Assembly (NCBI GenBank): GCA_027625915.1
Contig: JANTQA010000008.1
Span: 1,629,001 to 1,693,000, forward strand
Length of the DNA stretch: 64,000 bases
From: Anaeramoeba flamelloides
Taxonomy: Eukaryota > Metamonada > Anaeramoebidae
Reading direction: 5' to 3'
The notes below the pieces were generated by a model that saw only the letters and a list, made by a program, of their open reading frames with translations, was not told the origin of the DNA and made no database searches. Shown piece by piece: positions 10,589 to 21,200 of this stretch; within the stretch, counting starts at the first letter, position 1, and each line of letters opens with the position of its first letter. Made by a program: the position numbers and the translations under genes.

Positions 10589-11623
10589 TCTGCGTGTGTT
10601 ATTTTACCAATATTGATTATCCTTTTTGCTTCAGAATTCTTTTTATTTATGATTCTTCGTTCACTCAATATACAACACAAAAAAACAATCAATACTTTAA
10701 CCAAACGAATAAAGGTAATGATAAATTACAATATGTTTCTTTGAAATCTCTATTTGTCAAATAAAAATCGGAAAATGAAGTGAATATTTTTTTGTCTCTT
10801 GATTTGGATAATACAATAAAGTTAAGGCTTCAAATTTCCATGATTTAATTATCAAAAATTTTGTTTAAAAAAGTTTACAAAAGAAGATAATTATTTCTTG
10901 AAAAATGTAAGACACAAGATAACATTCAATTCTTTGCTTAGTTATTTTTTAATTCATTTTCCCTTGTGGAAGTAAGGTTTAATATTGAGAGAGTCTTTGA
11001 ATAATTTATTGAGTTTTGGATCAAGAATTATAATTCATCTGAATTATGAATTTTTTCAAAATTTTGATATTATTATATTTTTGTCAGGAAAATGAATTAA
11101 AACTGATAACTTTCTCTATAACAAGTTTATGTTTCTATTCTGTGAAGTGGTATTTTGACTCTTTTTTTGAAAAATACATAAAATATTTTTCTTAGTTTTC
11201 CTTTTTTTATATTTTTTTTATTGATTATGGTTAATGAAATTAATTCCTTGCAATCGAAGTGAAAATTTGTAAAATCAATTAGATTTTCAAAATTGATAAA
11301 TCACTATTTTACAAAAGTTCTTGAAATGGAATTTAAATGGGAATATTGTTCAATTTAGTGAAAATTTAATTTTCATCACTCAAAATTTCTTTGCAAAAAG
11401 TTGATTTTATTTTTGGAAAATCAAAAGTTAGTTTTGCAGAAAAAGTTAATATTGAAGAAAAATCCGGTTTCTCGTCTCTATTTATTCGAATAATAATCCA
11501 TTTAAAATTTGAAAAGTTTCAAAAACAAGTTTTGGAAAATATTTAAAAAGCAATTTACCCTTTTTGTAATTCATTTTTTATAAAAACCAATCCTTTTTTA
11601 TATCCAAAACAAATTATTAACAA

Positions 11624-12205
11624 ATGAGATCTATTAAATGTGTAGTTGTTGGAGACGGAGCTGTTGGTAAAACATGTTTATTAATTAGTTACACAACTAA
11701 TGCCTTTCCAGGTGAATACATCCCAACTGTATTTGATAACTATTCTGCCAATGTGATGGTTGATGGAGAACCAATCAATTTGGGGCTTTGGGATACAGCA
11801 GGACAAGAAGATTATGATCGACTTAGACCCTTGTCATACCCACAAACAGACGTCTTTTTAATTTGCTTTTCTTTAATTTCACCATCGTCATTTGAAAATG
11901 TCAAGGCCAAGTGGGTACAAGAAATTTCACATCATTGCCCAGGTGTCACAAAAATCCTTGTTGGAACCAAATTGGATCTTAGAGACGACCAAGATACCAT
12001 TCTGAAACTTAAAGAAAAGAACCTTGATCCTATCTCTTATCAAGATGGAATGAAATTAAGCAAAGAAATTGGCGCAGTCAAATACATCGAATGTTCTGCT
12101 TTAACTCAAAAGAATTTGAAAGCTGTCTTTGACGAAGCAATTCGAGCTGTTCTATCGCCACCAAAACCTGAAAAAAAGAAAGGTGGTGGATGTTCAATTC
12201 TCTAA
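11624..12205 (+). CDS. RAC: Rac-family small GTPase (Rho family)
   Basis: A 193-residue protein colinear with metazoan and amoeba Rac1 (192 residues). It is a GTP/GDP switch that, in this family, drives actin remodelling through WAVE, PAK and formin effectors. All motifs are present: P-loop GDGAVGKT (10-17), switch [10 protein letters not shown] with Thr35, DTAGQ (57-61) with Gln61, TKLD (115-118), SAL (158-160), and the Rho insert helix (about 123-135). The C-terminus has a short basic patch (KPEKKK) and a CSIL CAAX box; the final Leu predicts geranylgeranylation and membrane anchoring. The gene is intronless and clearly richer in G+C than its flanks. The ATG at 11624 aligns with the Rac start. 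No activating or inactivating substitution is seen. Which Rac paralogue this is cannot be told. Confidence 0.97.
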   Translation: MRSIKCVVVGDGAVGKTCLLISYTTNAFPGEYIPTVFDNYSANVMVDGEPINLGLWDTAGQEDYDRLRPLSYPQTDVFLICFSLISPSSFENVKAKWVQEISHHCPGVTKILVGTKLDLRDDQDTILKLKEKNLDPISYQDGMKLSKEIGAVKYIECSALTQKNLKAVFDEAIRAVLSPPKPEKKKGGGCSIL

Positions 12206-12680
12206 AGAACTAAATCTTGATTTTTTGATTTAATCTTACTTTTTTTGATTTTTTCAGTATTATTGTTTCTTTGTACAACTCTTTATTTAAAATTAAAAAT
12301 CTAAAACCAAGTTTAAATTTTTTTTTTTTTTCGATTTTTTTTTTTTGTTGTTGAGTATTTCTTCTGTTCTTTTTTTGCAGAACAAATTCAAGTCTTGATA
12401 AAAATCCCAAATATTACAATAAGTTTGGAAATCAATATTGCTTGTTAATCTTTGGAAAATTTAAAATCAAATCCTTTTGATAAATACATATTTATTATGA
12501 ACCAAGTAATCAGCCCATATAAAGTTCACTAAAGGGAGGTATCTATAGAATATTTATTTTTTTGGTTTGGTAAGACAGTCAATAGATCTACTGATTTCGA
12601 ATAATAATAAAGTTTTATAGAGATTTGCCCAGAGTGTGGAAAATGATATGTATCTTTATTCTTGTTTTTTATTTGATTGA

Positions 12681-13140
12681 TTGTTGAGAGAAAAATGTTG
12701 GAAACAAAAAAATGGTTGGAAAGAATTTTTAATTGGGAACATTCGTAAAATTTAAAATCAAATCCTATTGATAACTAGGTGACTTTTATATGAATCTAGG
12801 TTTAAAGGTGTTACAAGTTCATTAATCTGTGGTTTGTGTAGAATACTCATTTGAATGGTTGATAAATAAAGTAGATCATGCTATTTTAACAAAAATCCAA
12901 GTTTTAGTAAAGTTTACTATTAATTCTGAAAATGGTAATTTTTAAACTTGCTTTAGATTATAATAGATAAAGGTTTTGAAAAAGTAGAATTGCATTAATT
13001 GTTATTCTAATAAGTAGATTATTGTTATTTTCTTTAGTTATTCCATAAACGATTGAAATTAAAAATCAATTTCAGTAATGTTCCCAATTAAAAATGCTTT
13101 CCAACCATTTTTCTGTGTCCAACATTTTTCTCTCAACAGT
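12681..13140. mobile_element. Inverted-repeat element with about 63 bp arms
   Basis: 12681-12744 and 13077-13140 are reverse complements with a few mismatches (GTTGAGAGAAAAATGTTGGA and TTTTTAATTGGGAAC are matched blocks), separated by about 330 bp. A separate direct repeat (AAATTTAAAATCAAATCCT) lies at about 12457 and 12749, so part of the flank also appears duplicated. Non-coding; MITE-like. Confidence 0.65.
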
Positions 13141-13955
13141 GAATAATATTATTTGTTGCAAACTTTATCGAAGACAATTTTCAAAAAAAGATTATAAAAT
13201 CCTATAACTTTTTAAATTGCTTAATTCAGTAAACAATCTGAAATTATTAATTTCTTTGATAGAACTGGGGACTTTGGAGATTTGTTAAAATTATTGTGAT
13301 TGTGATTATGATGGAAAGCTGAATGAAAATATTGATATTTTTAATTTACTACTAAAAGTCTGTTGAACAAGCAGAATCTAATCAACCGTCATTCTAATGA
13401 GTTCTTGTTTCTAATTTTAAAAAGTTTGATTCTTCAATTATTGAAATTATACATCAAGAACAAAAGAATTTTTCAAAAATTAACAATTAACAAGCTTGTC
13501 TTGGATATATTTCATGTGCTGTATTTTCATGTCTTGGTATTTTTTTTCAATACTGTATATTTTTGTATGGATTTTTTGGTTCACATATTATTGTACTAGA
13601 ATCGGAATTTTGTTCCTTAATTTGAGCTTTTTTTTTGTTCCCCAAATTATTTTTATTTAAATTTTTTTTTTTTTTTTTTCTATATTATAATAAACGGTCT
13701 CTTCACACCTTCAAATTTCCAAGGGAATAATCCAACAGAATCCCAAGAATTCAATGAAACCAGTACCCAATTCAAAAAGGTTAAATCCAAACTACTGTTA
13801 GAACCCTATGCCCCCCCCCCCCAATTTAATTTTCTCTCTAAAGAATTCAAAAAGAAAGCCTAATTAAACCTCTCAAAATATCAAACGACATAGCCTTTTT
13901 AAAGATCCTGGATTTTTTTCACCAAAAAATTTTATAAAATACTCACAACTTTATT

Positions 13956-14040
13956 GGTCTTGTCACTTACTGTGTGTTTGTTCTATACCCAAGGTGTGGC
14001 ATGTAACGAAAAAGTATATTAAGGACTACACTTTGTTTGT
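13956..14040 (+). repeat. Two-copy conserved module, copy 1
   Basis: Matches the reverse complement of about 59785-59875 in ordered blocks: GGTCTNGTCA, TTACYGTG, ATACYCAAGGTGTG, AAAAAGNGTATT. It is less A/T-skewed than its surroundings. It could be a repeat fragment or a structured RNA; see findings. Confidence 0.45.
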
Positions 14041-17000
14041 TAACAAAATGTAAATCACAAAAAAATAAATTCTTATTATCCTTATTTACAAAAATCCATA
14101 AAACAAAAAAAAAATTTCACCTTGTCTCATAAACAAAAAAAAAAAAAAAACCAAAATTTATTCAAACAATGATCTAATTTCAAAAAATTTTATTAAAGTA
14201 AAAAAAATTACATACGATCACAACCTCAAAAGTCAATCAAATAACAAAAAAAAAAATCAAAGCATTCTTGATGACAAAAAATTCAATTAAAAAAAAAAAG
14301 TTGAAGAGAACCCTTAATAACAAAAAATAGAAATTTGAAAAAGAAATAGAAATTTTTCTTAGTTAATATTTCCAAATATATTTATATATATATATATATT
14401 CAATTTGAAACAACTTATTTTCTTTTAGTATATTATCAATAGATTTGGGTTTAATCTACTTTGTTTTTATTTTGCATCTTTCTTGTGTTAACAGAGAAAT
14501 TTTCTTGAAGCATTCTTAGGTTAATAATAATTCCTTTGAGAAATGAAAAAAGGAAAACATAATTTTTGAGATCTCAAAAACCGTCAAAGAGACACTCCCC
14601 ATTTTTTAAAAAAAAATGTTTTCAAAAATTTATATTATTTTGATAAAAATTGGAAATTTAGTTTTATCTTTACAGATTTTATTTCTTAAAATGTCCTTGT
14701 TTTTCATTGTTGATTTATTTGGATTTATCATACATTAATATTGATTGCAAATTAATTGGTATTAACTTCTCTAAAAATTCCAAATATTTTTTTTTGTTTA
14801 TATAACAATATTTTTCACTCTAGTGACCCCAATACTTGAAAAAATTAATTTTTTTACATAAATTCAATTTTTTAAAAATATTTTTAGTAATTATTTTCTT
14901 GAAATAATTCTACCATTTCATTTTATTTAGTAAAAACATTAATTTATTTGTTTTTGAATAATATCAAAGATATTATTCATAATAAAGACTCATTAGTTAA
15001 TTTATCATTAGTTAATGATAAATAGAATTAAGATTCTTTTATGAAATTTCTAAACAAAAATTTAGAAATAAGGGCTGTAAGAAGAATTTAATTTCCTCCC
15101 TTCAAAATAATAAAAAAATAAAAATAATTTATCTGTTTTTAAATTATAATTTTTTTAAAACAATAGAGATTTATCACTCCAAAAAAATTTTTTTTTTCTT
15201 CTAGTCTAATTATCATCATTTTTTATTTCTAAAGGGGTTGTTTTCTATTTAAATGTTTAATTGAGTGTTTTGTTAAAATAAAAGTTCATTTTTGATAATT
15301 ATCTTTTTTCACAACTTTTTTCAATAATTATTTTGCTGGTTTTGCACTAACTATCACAGCTTAACAAATTTTTTTAAAAAAAATCTTTTTTTCATTTAAG
15401 AAATGACTTTGATTAAAATAGTCTACATATATATTTATTTTAATATATTTTGTAGTGGGTAAATAAGTTTTCACATATAATAATGGACTAAATAAATAGT
15501 ATAATTTATGGAATATATATATCATTAAAACAGCATTATTATAAATCTCTCATCATAAAATAATCAAAATGGCAAAAGTATTTATTATTTAGTGAGTAAT
15601 ATAATTCAAAGTATTTGAATTATTAATTTTTTAATCAGTTATATTTAATTTTTTGTTTTTTCAAATCTTATTTTTTTGTTATTTTCATTAAATTTATTGT
15701 AAAAGTATTTAATTACAACATTATAAATTTTAATTGAAAATTTACTGTTTAAATTATTAATTTTCAAATTTGGTGGAATTGGATTTTTATGTGTTTTTGA
15801 AGAGTTTCTTCATTATTTTCAGAAGTGGGAAAGGTTAGGAGACTTTTGAATTTTTGTGAGATGAACAATCAAAACTATTATCTTATCAATTTGGTTGTAT
15901 TTTATTACTTACATTGTCGAAAATAGAAATTCGTTAAATCATCAAGAATAAATACTTTATTAAAAATTTTTATAAACACAATTTTACCAACTAAGGTTTA
16001 GTGAAAATGTTTTAACACCTGGAAACAAATAATATGGGTCTAATTCAACTTTTTATTATTTTTAAATCAAAATCGTAACCAAAATTCCCGAAGATACAAT
16101 ACAAACTTGTCATAATATAAAATAACCCAGGACAATATACATTATCCAACCTTAAAAAATAGAGGATTAAGTACCAACATGAGATATATTTCAATAGAAT
16201 TGACTACTAAGAAAAAAATGAGAATATGACCAATGTTTGAATTTGACCAATTTTGAAAATTAATAATTTTTCCAATTTTAAGATTATTTCTATTTTTTAG
16301 TTATAAACAAAATCTAATAAATAAAATAAATGATTTTTCCCTTGATTTTCTTTTTTTAACCTAATGAATTTTTATTTTTTAAAAGTGTCAATAATTCAAA
16401 AATTTAATTGTAGTAAGATCAACGAAGATATTTGAAAAGTAAATGTGAATTTTTAAAAAAATCAAAATTCAACCTACATAAACTACATAATATAATAAGT
16501 TTTTTTCATTTACAAAATTGACTGGCCTCACAGTAATGAAAAAATTTTTTTGAAAGAAAAATTAAACATTTGCTTTTTATACTTACTTTTTGATAACTTC
16601 ACTTATAATAAATATTATTGGTTAATAAAAGATCTTTGATCGTAAATTATTTTTAAAAATATTGAAAAATTTAAGTTGTAAAATCCAATTTTCAGAGTTA
16701 TGATATTTTTCTAATTTAATGTTAAAAAAGATGAATATTTTTTTTTTCGCTATTAAGGGGTTATAATGATATATTTTAAAAGTATTTTAAATGAAATGAA
16801 TTTCTTTCAAACAGATAATCAATTATATTGACCATTGAAGAATTATTTATTGATTATAATTGAAAAAAATATTTTTTTTTTGATTTTCCGTTGGGTTTTT
16901 TTTAATTTTTGAAATAAACATAAAATTTTAAGAAATTTTCGATTTATTGATATAAATTAAAAAAAAAAACTATTAGTTTTTCCAAAATTCGAAATAATTA

Positions 17001-17754
17001 AGTAAAATCAAAGATTTTTCCTCATTCTTTTGGATTCTGGAATGCCTCTGACGCTGTAATAATAATCATCAGGGATTTTTTTCTATATTTCGGTTTTACT
17101 AGATGAAGACAACCTTTTAAAAACTATTCTTTATGATCTATAAATTAAAATCCCAAAGTTGAATTAAACTCAAATTTGTCCTTCTGTATATTTGGAATTT
17201 TTTACAAGGAAAAAAAACCTTTTTTTCTTGGCAACAGACATTTAAAAGGGGTGGTTATACTATAAACAATAAAATAAAATAGCTTCATGGATTTCAAATT
17301 TGGTAATTTTGATTATATTCAGAGTTTCCAAAATGATCCCATTTTTCGAATTTTTTTAGAATCTGAAAAAGTTAAAAAATTGTAATAATAATATTAAAAT
17401 TATTATAATGGAATCAATTTTTATCAAAAATTTACTACTTGATAAAGTTCCTTTGAAGTATAATTTTTCAAAAACGTCCAAAATTATTTTATTCTGATTC
17501 ACAGAATCAAAAAAAGAATATTTTTTATTTGGTAGCAAAACTCTATTAAAATAAAAAAATATTCTTTTGATTCCATTTCAAAGTAAAATAATTTTCTTAT
17601 CAAGGAAAAACTTAAAACCAATCAGAATTGACAAAAAGATGATGAAAACTATAATCACGAGAAGAAAAACCTCAAATATTTATTTTTATGAGAAAAGTTA
17701 CTCAATTCTTTTTGAAAATAAAAAAAAAAAATTATTAATTATTAAATTTTGAGT

Positions 17755-17905
17755 ATGAGGTGATTCCATGAAAAACCGAATGTAAACCAGAAATAAGTTG
17801 AGACTTATCATTCAAATTAAAAAGAATCATTTGGTTCTGTAGAATCAAAAAAAGAATTATTTGAGGCTTTTATTTTCAACAAAGAATCAAAATGTGAATA
17901 CTGAT
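17755..17905 (+). repeat. Dispersed repeat family E, copy 1
   Basis: Inverted relative to the copy at 40333-40492. Shared blocks in order: GTGATTCCATGAAAAAC, AAGTTGA.A.CTT, ATCATTTGGTTC, AATCAAAAAA, AAAGAATCAAAATGTGAA. Non-coding. Confidence 0.55.
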
Positions 17906-18251
17906 AAATTATATTGGAATAAACTTTATTATTCAAAGATGAAAGGGTTAATGAAGGTAGTAGTTTTGTCAAAGGTTTTATTTTTCAATGTTATTTTTTC
18001 ATGATATGTAGTGTAGATAAAAAAAAATTAAAAAAATAAAAAAATGCAAAAAAAAAATATAATGTATTATTTCTATAATTGAAAATTGAACTGTTTATTT
18101 TCAAAAAAAAAAAGAAAATAATAAAATTAATTATTATAAAAAAGTGAGAGAAATTAAAAAAAGATTTTCTTAAAAAAATTAATAAATGAAAAAATAAAAA
18201 AGACAAAAAAAAATAAAAAAAAAAAAAAGGAAAAAATAAGATAAAAATGAA

Positions 18252-21200
18252 TTAAATATTTGAAATTTCTTTTAAAGGCAATTCATTATCATTACTATTT
18301 TCATTATCATTTTGGTTAACTTTTTCTTTTTTCATTTCGATATCAATATTAATCTCGTCAATATTAATATCATCAAAATCCTCTATACCCGACTTTTTGC
18401 TTTTCTGAAGTGTTATTTTGTCTATTTGGCAATTGATCAAGAGGAATTTTGGGATGAAGGAAATCAGGATGATAAAGGTGATGATCATTGCCGAAATGAG
18501 GGCCTTGGTAAAGTAATGGGTTTGTCTATTGCCGTCTGGTGAAACATCTGTGGTGATTATGAAGAAGCCCGTAAGGAGGTTAGCAAAGAAGTAAAGCAGC
18601 CATAAGGATTTAGGCTGTGGGTAATCGAGTTTCTTATAGATGACATAAATGATGAGCACTGTAAAGAAGTGTGGCACGATCAGCTTTGTGAAAACGATGG
18701 GGATCATTATTTCCTCTTTGATGCCGCCTACGAATCTAAAGCAAAATTCTAAAGAGAGGCTGGAGAAGCTTGGTGAAAAGCCTTGTCCGTACATCGAGAA
18801 GTGGCACAAGATGACTGTTAAGGGTGGTATCAGCGAGATGATCTGAGGGTGTCTTTTCACGATCTTGTCGATCAAGGAAAGGATGATCATCAGGAGGGCA
18901 AAGTAGAGCGAAATGAAGATCGGCTCGCTGTTGTTGGAAAACAATAAAATGGGGCAGCAGGTAGCGTAAAAGTAGCTAATGATTTTGAGCCTGTAGTCGC
19001 TATCGGTGAAGAAGGGCAATATGAATGGCAGTATTAGGAACGTCAGGGAAAGGTACCTTGTTGGCTCGGAAGATCCCTTCGCGTTTTTTGTATCTGCCTT
19101 TGCCTTTATTATGATGAAGATTGTTAAAACCATCAAAATGATCTGGAAGCCATAGATCAGGCGTTGCTTTAAATTGATTTCGGAAAATTGAATGCCAAGG
19201 ATTTTTTTCATGATGAAAATTGGTACACCGGCCAAAAATAAAAGCCCAATAAACAAAACAAAGACTTGCGTTGAGAGGCTACGTGGCAAGATGGGGAACC
19301 CACAAAGTACGATTCCAGTGATTAAATAATAGATTTTATGCTTCTTCTCGAGCATGTCGATCACGTTAAAGATTAGCCAGAGGATGGGGATGAAGATCCA
19401 AAATGTTGAAAAATAGGAGATGATTATATCCACAATGAGGAAGGCGAAGATGAAAATGTTGCTTTTGGAATTCTTTTGTAAAAAGACCTTGCTTTTAATG
19501 ACCGTTTTAATGTTTGGATGGTTGATGAAGATGATCCTCAAAAAGAAAATTAAGAAGAGCGATAAAACGTAGATCCTGGTGATTTGGAATTCGTTGATGA
19601 AAAACGAGACGAGAATTAAAATGGTGAACCAGAAGAGAACCTCGTATTTGAGATTATTGCCTTCGCCCTTTAATTTGATTGCCTGCTTTTCGTGGTTGAG
19701 CACATTAGGAATAAATGTCGCGAGCCATCCAAATCCACATGCGATGTAGCACAAGAGGATTAGAGTCTTGGTGACATTTGCGTTTTTCTTTTTCAGTTTG
19801 AAGATGAGCCCGAGCGATTCGTCTAAAAATTGATCTGTTTCACGAATGGCCTTTTCGTAGCGCTCGTCGCGAATCAGATCTTGGATATCGGCGATCCGTT
19901 GCTCCATGTCCTCTTTATTGACCTTTTTGCCAGACAGAACTAGCCGGGTTAGCCAACTGGGGTGCTCTCCTTTCAAATCGAGCAAATACCTCGAGCTTTG
20001 GACCCCATTGGCGAGGAGCGAGGCGCTTCGGAAATGCAAATTGGGATCCAGCAAGTTGATGTCCAATTTACCCAAGTTTTCGGTTGGTAACTCGACACCA
20101 TTAAGAACAGAGAGCAATGGCGCAATTTGCTTTTGGTTAATTTTGGAGAATTTGTATTGATCAATTTTGCCTGCAGAAAACAGTTCCTTATAATATTCGC
20201 TTCTTTGATCAATGTCATCCTTTGATGCAAGTTCCGGTTTATTTAATCCGGGGCCCCACATTAAAAATGGTGTTGCCATTTGGTGGTATTCATGATCGCC
20301 ATGGGCTCCCACAAACGACATTCCATGATCAGCGCCAATGTAAAATGCTGTGTCTTCGTCGTTAAACAAATCCTTTAAATAATTTTCCAATTTCATTGCT
20401 TCACCAACGCCTCGGTTCATCCCCTTCGTATATTTTTCGCTTCCCGGTCGGAATTTATGCCCGATCCAATCAACAGAGGTCAATAAAGAAAAAATACCAA
20501 TCTTGTCGCCCTGTAAGGTCTCGGAATATTTGGCGTCCTTTGAGGTTTCACCAATCAAGTCAATCAGTGCATCCATCATCATAATGTCTTGCTTTGGATA
20601 TTCCCATTCCGTTAGTTTCTCGTTGTCATAACCAGTCCTTTTCGTATTCGGGATTTCATCAAATAAATCACCGTCTTCTAATTGACATGAAATTAAACTT
20701 AATTTGGTATGGTGTAGCCATGTGTTTAATTTGAAATCAGATCCAATGTAATGTAACACATAATCAAACAATGTTTCATAATTACCTATTTGGTGTTGTA
20801 TTCATTTGTTTTGTATTTTAGAAATTTCAATTTTGAGACATTAAGTATTTTTTATTTGTTTTTTATTTATCATTTTTTATTTGCTAGTTGTTTTTTTTTT
20901 ACTCCTTTAATATCAAATTAAATTCCATTGATGTTTTTTTTTTTTTAATTGATTTTCATGTGTAATATTATTGTGATTCCAATTTAAAAATAAGATAAAA
21001 GTTGCACTTTTTCTTCTTTTTCTCTATTTATTACATAATTTTCAGAAAAATAAATTTTTATTGAATTATCTCATTTTTATTGAAGACATGCCCTTTTGAA
21101 TTTTTAATCAAGAATTACATTATCTTTGGTTTGGGGTAAAAATTCTAAAAAATGTGGAATAGTTTTTTAAAAAAAAAATTCATCTCATTTTTTAGACTTG

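Larger units (their letters stand above)
7249..11623. other. Intergenic region, AT-rich, with dispersed repeats and two hairpin elements
   Basis: No gene is supported here. The stretch holds a family C repeat copy (about 7680-8000, tail to 8160), a family D copy (about 9395-9550), two inverted-repeat elements (9611-9960 and 10158-10588), and a short family C-like piece near 10740-10800. The last 100 bases before 11624 should contain the Rac promoter and 5' UTR, but I recognise no motif. The short ORFs inside the hairpins have no coding character. Confidence 0.6.
12206..18251. other. Intergenic region, AT-rich, with repeats, no gene supported
   Basis: Immediately after Rac is a T-rich 3' UTR-like stretch. 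Further on are the inverted repeat 12681-13140, a C-rich patch at 13690-14050 (with a 12-C run at 13811-13822 and a two-copy motif at 13956-14040), a (TA)n tract near 14384-14399, and a family E repeat copy (about 17755-17905). The long A/T-run section from 14100 to 17750 shows me no coding exon and no structure that I can support. ORFs here are short and low-complexity. Confidence 0.55.

Noticed and set aside
18252-20771. PIG-O or PIG-G as the identity of the minus-strand transferase
   Set aside because: The ISxxRPPTxTRPN and GHKFRPGSEKY motifs and the length fit PIG-N better than the other ethanolamine phosphate transferases.
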